From Novosphingobium sp. (GTDB lineage Bacteria > Pseudomonadota > Alphaproteobacteria > Sphingomonadales > Sphingomonadaceae), in contig JACKKY010000002.1 of NCBI GenBank assembly GCA_024236175.1, positions 806,001-870,000 on the forward strand: 64,000 nt of DNA, read 5' to 3'. A program made the translations under genes and the position numbers. This document shows positions 1-7,910 of this stretch, piece after piece; position 1 is the first letter of the stretch; every line of letters begins with the position of its first letter. A model generated the notes under the pieces. It was given only the letters and a program-made list of their open reading frames with translations. It searched no databases and was not told the DNA's origin.

Positions 1-11
1 CATGGCGCTTT

Positions 12-31
12 CTTAACCTTGCCCCGTTAAG
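12..31. promoter_or_regulatory. Short inverted repeat upstream of first gene
   Basis: Arms CTTAAC (12-17) and GTTAAG (26-31) are perfectly complementary with an 8-base spacer, about 10 bases before the start of the first gene. It could be an operator. The two TTAA cores resemble CtrA half-sites, but they are 10 bases apart instead of the usual 7, so I do not call a CtrA box. Confidence 0.25.
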
Positions 32-41
32 AAAACCGCCC

Positions 42-560
42 ATGGGACTGTTCGATGCCGATAATGGCCGCCTCACGTTCGGCGGCGACGAAGACGGTGA
101 TCGCGGATTTTCCCTTTCCGGGGAAAGGAAGCGGACTGTCGCCCAGGTCTCCGCCCCGGTGTTCTATGTGCTGGTCGGCGCCCTTTGCCTCTGGCTGTTC
201 GCCTATATCTCAGGCCTTTACCCCTATCTGGGCACGGCCCGCGACGACACGAGTTCGGCGCCGGGCGTCAGCACATCGCTGGGCAAGTTCGGGGTGGGTG
301 TGAGCACAATGCTGCTGTTCGAGGGACAGACCGCCTTCTTCGAATATGAATCGACCAGCCCTGAAAGCGAGATCACGCTCGACGTGAAGCCGGTCACCAC
401 GCTGGGCTATTCAAAGGCGATGCGGCGCATCCGCGGCGAAGCCGGCGGAACGGTCGAATTCCCCATCGCGAAGACCGGATTCTACCGGTTCCGGCACGAG
501 CCGGCGCTGGGGCGGCGCTATGGCCGCACACGCTATACTGTAAGCTGGGGCGCGCGCTGA
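42..560 (+). CDS. Hypothetical single-pass membrane protein
   Basis: A 172-residue protein I do not recognise. The N-terminus (residues 1-33) is acidic and cytoplasm-like. One clear membrane segment spans about residues 36-60, followed by a roughly 110-residue extracytoplasmic domain rich in beta-prone sequence and ending in an Arg/Tyr-rich stretch. The ATG at 42 is the only sensible start. It converges on rimM with only two bases between the two stop codons, in the position where trmD normally follows rimM. Codon use matches its neighbours. Function unknown; probably an anchored periplasmic protein. Confidence 0.75.
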   Translation: MGLFDADNGRLTFGGDEDGDRGFSLSGERKRTVAQVSAPVFYVLVGALCLWLFAYISGLYPYLGTARDDTSSAPGVSTSLGKFGVGVSTMLLFEGQTAFFEYESTSPESEITLDVKPVTTLGYSKAMRRIRGEAGGTVEFPIAKTGFYRFRHEPALGRRYGRTRYTVSWGAR

Positions 561-562
561 CC

Positions 563-1039
563 TCAGTCGGCGAAGCCTTCCGAAATCACCAGCCGCTCGC
601 CGTCCCACTCGGGCACGGCCTGTGCGGTCATCGGCACCATGAAGCGCTTTCCGTCGGGCTTCTCGATCTCGACGATGTCGCCCGCACCGAAATTCTCGAC
701 CCCGACGCAACGGCCAAGGTCCTCACCCGATGTCGAAATGGCGGCAAGGCCGACCAGGTCGGCGTGGTAATATTCGCCTTCGCCCAGGGGCGGAAGCTCT
801 GAGCGCGGGACCGTCAGCTCGGTCCCCCGGAGCGCTTCCGCGGCATTGCGGTCCGGGACTTCGGCGAAGCGGGCAATGGCGCCGCCCTTGTTGTCGTCAC
901 GCAGCTTGCCGAGCGTGAGCGCGCCATCGTTGAAGGCGCGGAAGCGCTTTAGCGCCGTAACGCCTTCGCCGAACAGTTTCAGGCGGACTTCCCCCGTCAC
1001 GCCGTGCGCGCCGGTCACGACGGCAAGCGTGACCTTCAT
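563..1039 (-). CDS. rimM: Ribosome maturation factor RimM
   Basis: RimM assists 30S head maturation and binds S19. The 158-residue protein starts at ATG 1039, reading MKVTLAVVTGAHGVTGEV, which matches the conserved RimM N-terminus (G-x-HG-x-x-GEV). The C-terminal PRC-barrel half carries GEYYHADLVGL and ends EWDGERLVISEGFAD. A longer reading frame to 1108 is open, but it runs through a palindromic repeat and is not believable. It is third in the minus-strand series ffh-rpsP-rimM. trmD and rplS, which usually follow, are absent; a convergent membrane-protein gene follows instead. Confidence 0.96.
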   Translation of the reverse strand: MKVTLAVVTGAHGVTGEVRLKLFGEGVTALKRFRAFNDGALTLGKLRDDNKGGAIARFAEVPDRNAAEALRGTELTVPRSELPPLGEGEYYHADLVGLAAISTSGEDLGRCVGVENFGAGDIVEIEKPDGKRFMVPMTAQAVPEWDGERLVISEGFAD

Positions 1040-1054
1040 TTCAGGCACTGAGAG

Positions 1055-1149
1055 CCCCTCCCGCATGCGGGAGGGGTTTGGGGTGGGCCCGGCCGGGCGC
1101 GGCATCACATTGCGCGCCCACCCCCGGCCCCTCCCGCAAGCGGGAGGGG
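1055..1149. repeat. Palindromic repeat element between rpsP and rimM
   Basis: Two hairpin units flank a central region. The first is a perfect 22-base palindrome at 1055-1076 (CCCCTCCCGCA then its complement). The second, at 1128-1149, has the same arms with AA at the centre. Between them GGGGTGGGC and GCCCACCCC form a further inverted pair. This is typical of REP/BIME-like elements that fill intergenic space in sphingomonad genomes. It lies in the rpsP-rimM mRNA and could act as a stabilising or attenuating structure. No protein is encoded here. Confidence 0.8.
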
Positions 1150-1159
1150 AGCAGAGCCA

Positions 1160-1714
1160 TCAGCCCTCGGCCTTTTCCTCGCCGGCGTCGTCGGCCGGCG
1201 CTTCCTCGGCGGGAGCCTCTTCAGCAGGAGCTTCCTCAGCTGCGGCTTCCTCGGCGGGCGCTTCCTCAGCGGCAGCCTCTTCAGCAGGTGCCTCTTCGGC
1301 TGCTGCTTCCTCTGCCGGTGCTTCTGCAGCCTCCTCGGCAGGTGCTTCCTCGGCGGCCTTCGCGGCTTCCTCGGCCTCGGCGAGCTTGGCAGCCTTCTCT
1401 TCGGCGCGATCCTTGGCCTTTTCGCCCGGTTCAGCCTTCTGCGGGTTGTTCCTGGCCGCACGCTCCTTGATGCCGGCGGCATCGAGGAAGCGGGCAACGC
1501 GGTCGCTCGGCTGGGCGCCGACGCCAATCCAGTACCGCGCACGGTCCTCGTCCAGCTTCACGCGCGACGGATCGTCCTTGGCGAGCAGCGGGTTGTAGGT
1601 GCCGATCTGCTCGAGATACTTGCCGTCGCGCGGGCTGCGGCTGTCCGCCACCACGATCCGGTAATAGGGCCGCTTCTTCGCGCCGCCGCGCGAGAGACGA
1701 AGTGCAATTGCCAT
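1160..1714 (-). CDS. rpsP: 30S ribosomal protein S16 with long acidic tail
   Basis: Residues 1-85 are ordinary bS16: MAIALRLSRGGAKKRPYYR, then the SPRDGKYLEQIGTYNP motif and VGAQPSDRV. S16 is normally 80-90 residues; this one has 184. The extra 100 residues are low complexity, first a KA/EK-rich helix, then degenerate PAEEAAAEEA repeats encoded by imperfect tandem copies of about 12-36 bases. Extended Ala/Glu tails on S16 occur in other sphingomonads, but this is at the long end. It follows ffh by 33 bases. The repeat number may vary between strains. Confidence 0.96.
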   Translation of the reverse strand: MAIALRLSRGGAKKRPYYRIVVADSRSPRDGKYLEQIGTYNPLLAKDDPSRVKLDEDRARYWIGVGAQPSDRVARFLDAAGIKERAARNNPQKAEPGEKAKDRAEEKAAKLAEAEEAAKAAEEAPAEEAAEAPAEEAAAEEAPAEEAAAEEAPAEEAAAEEAPAEEAPAEEAPADDAGEEKAEG

Positions 1715-1747
1715 TTCAATCTACCTTTCTGTCGTAATCGCTTGAAA

Positions 1748-3205
1748 TCATTTCTTGTTCATCAAATCCTGGATGTTCGATGGAAGCTGCCCGCCACCAA
1801 GGCCAGGCAGGCCGCCACCGCCGGCCGGGTTCGCGCCCATGCCGCCCATCGCCGCATCGAGCCCGCCCTTGCCGAACGCGGCGGCGAGGCCCTGCAAGCC
1901 GCCCATCTTCTTGATCTTCTTCATCGCCCGGGACATTTCCTGATGCATCTTGATGAGCTTGTTCACGTCCTGGACCTGAGTGCCCGATCCGTTGGCTATG
2001 CGGATCTTACGCTTGGCGTTGAGCAGCTCGGGCCGGGTGCGCTCCTTCGGCGTCATCGAACCGATGATCGCGTCCATCCGCACAAGGACCTTGTCGTCCA
2101 TGCCGGAATTGGCCATCGCCGCCTTGGCCTTCTTCATGCCCGGCATCAGCCCGGCGAGCATGCCGAGCCCACCCATCTTCTGCATCTGGCGAAGCTGGGT
2201 GCGCAGGTCGTCCATGTCGAACTGGCCCTTGGCGATACGCTGGGCGAGGCGTTCGGCGTCTTCGGCCTCAACCGCCTCGGCCGCCTTCTCGACCATCGAG
2301 ACGATGTCGCCCATGCCGAGGATGCGTCCCGCGACACGACCCGGGTGGAACGGTTCGATTGCATCGATCTTCTCGCCCGTGCCGGCGAACTTGATGGGCT
2401 TGCCGGTGACCGCACGCATCGAAAGCGCCGCACCGCCCCTGGCATCGCCGTCCATGCGGGTAAGGATCACGCCGGTGAGGTCCACCTGACCGGCAAAGCT
2501 CTGCGCGACGTTGACCGCGTCCTGGCCGGTCAGCGAATCGACGACGAGCAGCGTTTCCTTCGGCGTCGAGATCGACGCGACCGCCTTCATCTCGTCCATC
2601 AGCGCCTGATCGACGTGGAGGCGGCCGGCGGTATCGAGCAGCAGAACGTCGATCGCCTGCAGCTTCGCCGCCTGCACGGCACGCGTGGCGATATCGGCGG
2701 GGGCCTGCCCCGGGATGATCGGCAGGGTCGCGACGCCGACCTGTTCGCCCAGCACCTTGAGCTGTTCCTGCGCCGCCGGACGATTGACGTCGAGCGACGC
2801 CATCATCGGCTTCTTGCCCTGCTTTTCCTTCAGCAGCTTGGCGAGCTTGGCGGTGGTGGTGGTCTTGCCCGACCCCTGCAGGCCGACCATCATGATCACG
2901 ACCGGCGGGGCTGCGGCAAGATCGAGCCCGACCGCTTCCTCTCCGCCCAGCATCTCGACCAGCGCGTCGTTGACGATCTTGACGACCTGCTGCCCGGGCG
3001 TGACCGATTTCAGCACCGATTGGCCGACTGCCTTCTCGGTGACATGGTCGATGAAGCGGCGAACGACCGGGAGGGCGACGTCGGCCTCGAGCAAGGCGAT
3101 CCGCACCTCGCGCATGGCGTCGCGGACGTCCTGCTCCTTGAGCGCGCCGCGACCGCGCAACTTGTCGAACACGCCCCCGAGACGGTCAGAAAGGCTGTCG
3201 AACAT
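1748..3205 (-). CDS. ffh: Signal recognition particle protein Ffh
   Basis: Ffh is the SRP GTPase that binds 4.5S RNA and signal sequences for co-translational membrane targeting. Starting at ATG 3205 it has 485 residues: N domain (MFDSLSDRLGGVFDKLRGRG), then the G domain with P-loop GLQGSGKTTTTAKLA, DVNRPAAQEQL, DTAGRLHVD and TRMDGDARGG, then the methionine-rich M domain ending in a Gly-rich stretch. Upstream codons to 3286 are open but not conserved in character. It leads the ffh-rpsP-rimM series on the minus strand. Confidence 0.98.
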   Translation of the reverse strand: MFDSLSDRLGGVFDKLRGRGALKEQDVRDAMREVRIALLEADVALPVVRRFIDHVTEKAVGQSVLKSVTPGQQVVKIVNDALVEMLGGEEAVGLDLAAAPPVVIMMVGLQGSGKTTTTAKLAKLLKEKQGKKPMMASLDVNRPAAQEQLKVLGEQVGVATLPIIPGQAPADIATRAVQAAKLQAIDVLLLDTAGRLHVDQALMDEMKAVASISTPKETLLVVDSLTGQDAVNVAQSFAGQVDLTGVILTRMDGDARGGAALSMRAVTGKPIKFAGTGEKIDAIEPFHPGRVAGRILGMGDIVSMVEKAAEAVEAEDAERLAQRIAKGQFDMDDLRTQLRQMQKMGGLGMLAGLMPGMKKAKAAMANSGMDDKVLVRMDAIIGSMTPKERTRPELLNAKRKIRIANGSGTQVQDVNKLIKMHQEMSRAMKKIKKMGGLQGLAAAFGKGGLDAAMGGMGANPAGGGGLPGLGGGQLPSNIQDLMNKK

Positions 3206-3269
3206 CGCCCGCTTCACTCCTTCGCAGCCGCCATGTGCCGCGGTTTCCTGCCTGGGCGCTTCCCGAACC

Positions 3270-3292
3270 GAAAAAGTGGTGCCCACTTTTTC
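3270..3292. terminator. Terminator-like palindrome downstream of tRNA-Ala
   Basis: GAAAAAGTGG (3270-3279) pairs with CCACTTTTTC (3283-3292) across a 3-base loop. The A and T runs lie inside the stem, so it could terminate in either direction. It sits between tRNA-Ala and ffh, both read leftward, and may end the tRNA transcript. Confidence 0.5.
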
Positions 3293-3376
3293 CGGAAAAC
3301 TCCCGTAAACGCCAAAAACGCCGGCGGACGAAACCTCGTCAGCCAGCGCAGGGATAAACCCGTCTGTATCTCTGAA

Positions 3377-3452
<76 letters not shown>

Positions 3453-3592
3453 GTTCCATTCATCCGGCAGATCCTGGGAGACCCACCGCTTCCCGTGCAC
3501 TTGCCCGGGACGCCGCCCTCTAGTGGCGCACCCCCTGCTTGGCAAGGGTTGTTTTCAAACTACCGCATCCCGGCTTAAGCTGGGATGAAGGA

Positions 3593-3910
3593 TCACGTAT
3601 CTTCCTTGTCGTCGTCGTCTCCGCGAGTCACGCCGAGATCGTCGTCTCCGCCAAGATCGACATCGTTGTCGGGGGAATCGTCATCCTCGTCGATATCCAG
3701 ATCTTCATCCAGATCGACATCCTGCGATTCCTCGGGTTTTTCCTTCTGCGTTTCCTCGAAGGGAATCGGCTGCTTCGTCTTGAGCACCGGCTCCGGATAC
3801 CAGGCGTGCCCGCAGTCGATGCAGGTGACCGGCTCGTCGTTGCCGAGATCGTAGAAGCGGGTGCCGCATTTCGGGCATCCGTGCTTGGTGCCCCATTCAG
3901 GCTTGACCAT
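3593..3910 (-). CDS. TIGR02300-type zinc-ribbon protein with acidic tail
   Basis: A 105-residue protein starting MVKPEWGTKHGCPKCGTRFYDL. The pattern CPKCGTRFYDL..PVTCIDCGHAW gives two CxxC pairs (about residues 12-15 and 30-33), making one zinc ribbon, as in the TIGR02300 family of alphaproteobacteria, whose role is unknown. The C-terminal half is an Asp/Glu tract (DEDLDIDEDDD), a common feature of that family. It is divergent from aroA, separated by about 175 bases. Confidence 0.85.
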   Translation of the reverse strand: MVKPEWGTKHGCPKCGTRFYDLGNDEPVTCIDCGHAWYPEPVLKTKQPIPFEETQKEKPEESQDVDLDEDLDIDEDDDSPDNDVDLGGDDDLGVTRGDDDDKEDT

Positions 3911-4085
3911 GAATTGTCCTCATGCTGCCCGCGAAAACGGCGGGACGAAAATTTCTGCACTTGATGGGTGTGCCGGGCACCGGAATCAAGTGCCCATCCC
4001 TCATCAGGGCGCGCGCCTTGCCATAGCCGAAACTGACTGTCAAAAGCCGCCGCGATTTCCCTTCACTTTATTCGCGAGTGCCAGC

Positions 4086-5426
4086 TTGTCCGCCGCCGAC
4101 CAGACCGCCCCGATTCCGCGCCGTTTCGCCCCCTGCGGGCCGTTGAAGGGCCGCATCCGGGTGCCGGGCGACAAGTCGATCAGCCATCGCGCCCTGATGC
4201 TGTCCTCGCTCGCGGTGGGGACAAGCAGCATTTCCGGCCTGCTCGAGGGCGAGGACGTCCTAGCGACAGCCGCCGCGATGCGGGCGATGGGCGCGCGGAT
4301 CGAGCGTACCGGGGACGGGCAATGGCGCGTCGACGGAGTCGGCGTGGGGGCATTGCTGCAGCCCCAGGCCGCACTCGACATGGGCAACAGCGGCACATCG
4401 ACCCGGCTGCTGATGGGACTGGTCGCCTCCCATCCGGTCACCGCCAGCTTCATCGGCGACGCCAGCCTGTCGAAACGGCCGATGGGCCGCGTGATCGAGC
4501 CGCTTTCCCTGATGGGTGCCGATATCACCGCCAGTACCGGCGGCACCCTGCCGCTGATGCTGCGGGGCGCATCGCCCGCCGTGCCGATCACCTACCGCCT
4601 GCCGGTCGCTTCTGCGCAGGTGAAAAGCGCGGTCCTGCTGGCCGGGCTCAACACGCCGGGCATCACCACCGTGATCGAACCGGTCCCGACGCGCGACCAT
4701 TCGGAGCGCATGCTGAAAGGCTTCGGCGCCGAGCTTAGCGTAGAGCAGGATGACGACGGCGCCCGCGTGATCCGTATCCGCGGCGAAGCGGAACTGCAGC
4801 CGCAGACGATCGACGTCCCCGGCGATCCGTCGTCGGCGGCCTTCTTCATCGTCGCAGCACTGGTGGTGCCGGGAAGCGAGCTCGTGATCGAGAATGTCGG
4901 GCTCAACCCGACCCGCGCCGGGCTGATCGAAGTGTTGCGCCAGATGGGCGGCAGCATCGAGGAAGCGAACCCGCGCGAAGTCGGCGGCGAGCCCGTCGCC
5001 GATCTCGTGGTGCGGCATTCCCCGCTGAAGGGGATCGAGGTCGATCCCGCGATCGCGCCGAGCATGATCGACGAATTCCCGGCGCTGTTCGTAGCAGCCG
5101 CATTGGCCCGGGGCCGTACCGTCACTTCCGGGCTGGACGAATTGCGGGTCAAGGAATCCGACCGGCTCGCGGTCATGGCGACGGCCCTCACCCTGGCCGG
5201 CGCCCGGGTCACCGAGCAGGAGGACGGGCTGACGATCGAAGGCACGGGCGGCGAAAGTCTGCCCGGGGGATATGGCACCGTCGCCACGCATCTCGATCAT
5301 CGCATCGCGATGAGCATGGCTATCGCCGGGCTGGCCAGCAGCGAAGGCGTGGAAGTCGACGACACGAGGCCAATCGCGACCAGCTTCCCGGATTTCGAAA
5401 CCCTGCTGGACGGTCTGGCGCAATGA
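4086..5426 (+). CDS. aroA: 3-phosphoshikimate 1-carboxyvinyltransferase (EPSP synthase)
   Basis: Catalyses enolpyruvyl transfer from PEP to shikimate-3-phosphate in the shikimate pathway. No ATG precedes the conserved N-terminus in this frame; TTG at 4086 gives a 446-residue protein of normal family length, with VPGDKSISHRALM at about 26-38. The overall sequence (LLEGEDV, FIGDASLSKRPMGRV, SAQVKSAVLLAGLNTPGITTV, ATHLDHRIAMS) is of the class-II, CP4-like scaffold. The PEP-site loop reads GNSGTSTR, so position 103 is Gly where CP4 has the glyphosate-tolerant Ala. aroA overlaps the next gene by 4 bases and is in the conserved aroA-cmk-rpsA neighbourhood. Confidence 0.96.
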   Translation: MSAADQTAPIPRRFAPCGPLKGRIRVPGDKSISHRALMLSSLAVGTSSISGLLEGEDVLATAAAMRAMGARIERTGDGQWRVDGVGVGALLQPQAALDMGNSGTSTRLLMGLVASHPVTASFIGDASLSKRPMGRVIEPLSLMGADITASTGGTLPLMLRGASPAVPITYRLPVASAQVKSAVLLAGLNTPGITTVIEPVPTRDHSERMLKGFGAELSVEQDDDGARVIRIRGEAELQPQTIDVPGDPSSAAFFIVAALVVPGSELVIENVGLNPTRAGLIEVLRQMGGSIEEANPREVGGEPVADLVVRHSPLKGIEVDPAIAPSMIDEFPALFVAAALARGRTVTSGLDELRVKESDRLAVMATALTLAGARVTEQEDGLTIEGTGGESLPGGYGTVATHLDHRIAMSMAIAGLASSEGVEVDDTRPIATSFPDFETLLDGLAQ

Positions 5427-5701
5427 CCATTCCCAATATTTTCGGCATTTCTTCAGGCACCGCAGATATCGTCGGCTTTGCCGGGATGGCCTGCATCATC
5501 TTCGCCTACGGCTATATCACCGGAAGTAAGCACCCGAATCCGTTCATCCAGCACGGTGTGAACCTGCTGGGCGCGGGGCTCCTTGCCGTTTCACTGACGG
5601 TGAACACAAACATGGCATCGATGGTGCTGGAAGGCTTCTGGGCCGCGATCGCGATCTGGGGCCTGGCGAAAGCGACGCTGGCCAGGGCGAACAACGCATG
5701 A
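5423..5701 (+). CDS. Small membrane protein (CBU_0592-like)
   Basis: A 92-residue protein with three predicted hydrophobic segments: about 15-32 (DIVGFAGMACIIFAYGYI), 44-60 and 67-84. The YGYITGSKHPNPFIQHGVNLLGAGLL arrangement resembles the small CBU_0592-type membrane proteins. Its ATG overlaps the aroA stop (ATGA) and its own stop overlaps the cmk start (ATGA), so translation of all three is probably coupled. No function is known. Confidence 0.8.
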   Translation: MTIPNIFGISSGTADIVGFAGMACIIFAYGYITGSKHPNPFIQHGVNLLGAGLLAVSLTVNTNMASMVLEGFWAAIAIWGLAKATLARANNA

Positions 5702-6327
5702 TCGTCGCCGTCGACGGCCCCACCGCTTCGGGCAAGGGAACGATCGCCAGGGCCATCGCCCGGCATTTCGGCCTCCCGCATCTCGATACGGGCCTGCTCT
5801 ATCGAGCGGTCGGCCACCAGACGCGCCTGAACGGCGGCGATCCCGACAGCGAGGCGGACGCGCTTGCAGCCTGCGATTTCCCGCTTGCCCTGCTGGATGA
5901 GCCGGAATTGCGTTCGGAACTCACCGGCGGACTGGCGAGCCGCGTATCCGTGCACCCCGCGGTGCGGCAGGAACTGCTCGACCGGCAGCGGACATTCGCC
6001 CATCAGCCGGGCGGAGCCGTGCTGGACGGGCGCGACATCGGCACCGTGATCGTCCCCGAGGCCGACGCCAAGCTGTTCGTGACTGCCGACGCCGCAGTCC
6101 GGGCAAGACGCCGGTTCGGGGAAATGCAGGAACGGGATTATCCCGCCGAGCTGAAGGAGGTGGAAGCGGATATCGCCGCTCGCGACGAGCGCGACCGCAA
6201 CCGGGCTCAAGCGCCCTTGCGCGCGGCGGACGATGCCATCGTCCTAGATACGTCCAGTCTCGACCGCGACGACGCGATTGCCGAAGCGATCCGCCTCGTC
6301 GAACGCCGGATCACGCCACGGCGCTGA
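5698..6327 (+). CDS. cmk: (d)CMP kinase
   Basis: Phosphorylates CMP and dCMP using ATP. The 209-residue protein begins MIVAVDGPTASGKGTIARAIA, the P-loop, followed by LPHLDTGLLYRAVG, the NMP-binding motif VLDGRDIGTVIVPEADAKLFVTA, and the lid region with RARRRF and DERDRNRAQAPLRAADDA. Length is slightly below the usual 210-230. Its ATG overlaps the preceding stop. Its 3' end overlaps the convergent cyclase gene by 17 bases. Confidence 0.97.
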   Translation: MIVAVDGPTASGKGTIARAIARHFGLPHLDTGLLYRAVGHQTRLNGGDPDSEADALAACDFPLALLDEPELRSELTGGLASRVSVHPAVRQELLDRQRTFAHQPGGAVLDGRDIGTVIVPEADAKLFVTADAAVRARRRFGEMQERDYPAELKEVEADIAARDERDRNRAQAPLRAADDAIVLDTSSLDRDDAIAEAIRLVERRITPRR

Positions 6328-7594
6328 CCGTTCCCTTGCCGGGCGATTGGGCCGGGACCGTCTGATACTGGCAGACCTCGCCCACCCCTTTCAGCGTTTC
6401 GACGATCGGCGATCCGAAATCGGCCCGGTCCGTCGCCCGCAGCCAGGTCGCTTCCGAGATGGCCATGCCGTTGATCGGCGCGGTCGCTTCAAGGCGGGCC
6501 GCGACGTTCACGGTCTCGCCCCAATAGTCGTATGCCATCCTCGTCTCGCCAATCACGCCGCCGACCACGGGCCCGCTGTGGATGCCCGCGCGCAGCCCGA
6601 TCTCCACGCCCATCGTCCGCCGCATTTCATCAACCCCGCCGAGCACGGCACGGGCGAAGCCGATGGCCGCATCCGCGCTGTTTCCGGACGGGACGTTGCC
6701 TCCGGCGATCGCGAGATAGGAATCGCCGATGGTCTTGACCTTCTCGACCCCGTATTCCGCCGCGCAGCGGTCGGCATGGTTGAAGAAGGCATTGAGCATT
6801 TCGACCAGATGTCCGGGCGAAACGCGCTTCGCCAGGCTCGAGAAGCCGACCATGTCGATGAAAACGACGCTGACATCGGCATAGGCATCGGCGACAAGCC
6901 GCCCGTCGCGAATTCGCTCCACGGCCGCCGGAGGGAGCATGTTGTATACCAGCACTTCGTTCCTTGCGCGCTCCGCCTCCAGCTCTTCGGCAAGGGCGAA
7001 AGCACCCCGGCTCGATCGATCGATCGCAACGTTGATGGCGATCATGATCGTGGCGCCGCTCGCATAGCTGAGCAGCGCGAACCACAGCGCGGCATCGTGG
7101 CGCTGGAATGGGAGTACGGTCACGAGGAACGCGGTGAGGTCGAGCGCCATCCAGGCAAGGAACAGGCGTTGCCGGCCGGCAAGGGCCACGGCCGCAAATG
7201 CGCTGACCGACAGGCTGTTGATGACGCCGACGGCGTACATCGACTCCTGCAGGTGGACCAGATGCGCGAACAGGATGAGGTTGACCTGGCCGACCAGCAG
7301 CGAAAGCCCCAGCAGCGCCGCGAAATCCACTATCGCGTATTCGACATAGTCGCGCCAGAAGGTAGCGCCGATATAGGCGCCGGAGACAAGCAGGATGCAG
7401 CCGAGCAGAACGGCCAGCCGCGCATTCTCCGCCCTGCCCACGAACAGCGGATCGACGATCGAATAGGCGAGCGCGACCAGCATGAACAGGACGCCGTAAA
7501 TGCGCACGAACGGAAGCCGCAGGTCGCGCGCCGTGCGCTGGAACCGCGCTTCGGTTTCCGGATCAGCGAACTGACCTTGGTGGATCGGCTGCAT
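6311..7594 (-). CDS. Six-TM class III adenylate/guanylate cyclase
   Basis: A 427-residue inner-membrane nucleotide cyclase. ATG 7594 follows an AGGGGG ribosome site; an upstream TTG (7615) is less likely. About six hydrophobic segments fill residues 25-195. A short helix (AFALAEELEAERARNEVLVYNMLP) is the usual linker. The catalytic domain has FIDMVGFSSL (metal Asp about 247), EKVKTIGDSY (Lys about 287, metal Asp about 291) and YDYWGETVNVAARLE (Asp about 356, Asn about 363, Arg about 367). Lys and Asp at the base-recognition positions predict ATP as substrate. It is inserted between cmk and rpsA, which usually adjoin. Confidence 0.93.
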   Translation of the reverse strand: MQPIHQGQFADPETEARFQRTARDLRLPFVRIYGVLFMLVALAYSIVDPLFVGRAENARLAVLLGCILLVSGAYIGATFWRDYVEYAIVDFAALLGLSLLVGQVNLILFAHLVHLQESMYAVGVINSLSVSAFAAVALAGRQRLFLAWMALDLTAFLVTVLPFQRHDAALWFALLSYASGATIMIAINVAIDRSSRGAFALAEELEAERARNEVLVYNMLPPAAVERIRDGRLVADAYADVSVVFIDMVGFSSLAKRVSPGHLVEMLNAFFNHADRCAAEYGVEKVKTIGDSYLAIAGGNVPSGNSADAAIGFARAVLGGVDEMRRTMGVEIGLRAGIHSGPVVGGVIGETRMAYDYWGETVNVAARLEATAPINGMAISEATWLRATDRADFGSPIVETLKGVGEVCQYQTVPAQSPGKGTVSAVA

Positions 7595-7910
7595 AGAACC
7601 CCCTGCCCCTGGCAAATCTCCCTAACAGGAAACACTTACCTTCCGGTTGCCTTCCAACGATAGCATAATCGATGCGGCATTCCGCCATTTTCCTTGCGTT
7701 TCCCCCCGGTTTCGCCTAAGCGCGCGCCCGTCCGACGGACCTTTTCCCGACGATGCATGGTGATGTCGCGCGTTTCGCGCCCGCTTTTCGCATTGGGAAC
7801 AGAATCCGCAGGATGCCACGAGCGGCATGCGGCCCTCGTGGCGGTTCGGCCCCAAAGACCGGCGGAAACAACCGCCTGGCCGGAAACATCGATTGTAGGA
7901 AACTGACTTA
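7595..7910. other. Intergenic region, divergent cyclase / rpsA leader
   Basis: About 315 bases without a credible gene. It must hold the divergent promoters for the cyclase (leftward) and rpsA (rightward). Only the rpsA ribosome site (AGGAAA near 7897) and the cyclase AGGGGG are clear. I saw no convincing sigma-70 pair or riboswitch fold. Confidence 0.5.

Noticed and set aside
12..31. CtrA binding box upstream of the first gene
   Set aside because: TTAA half-sites are 10 bases apart and arranged as an inverted repeat instead of the TTAA-N7-TTAA form.
1190..1370. Tandem repeat DNA as a CRISPR-like or minisatellite array
   Set aside because: The repeats are degenerate codons for the Ala/Glu tail of S16, with no spacers.
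4260..5423. Long open frame antisense to aroA
   Set aside because: Shadow of aroA with no recognisable features.
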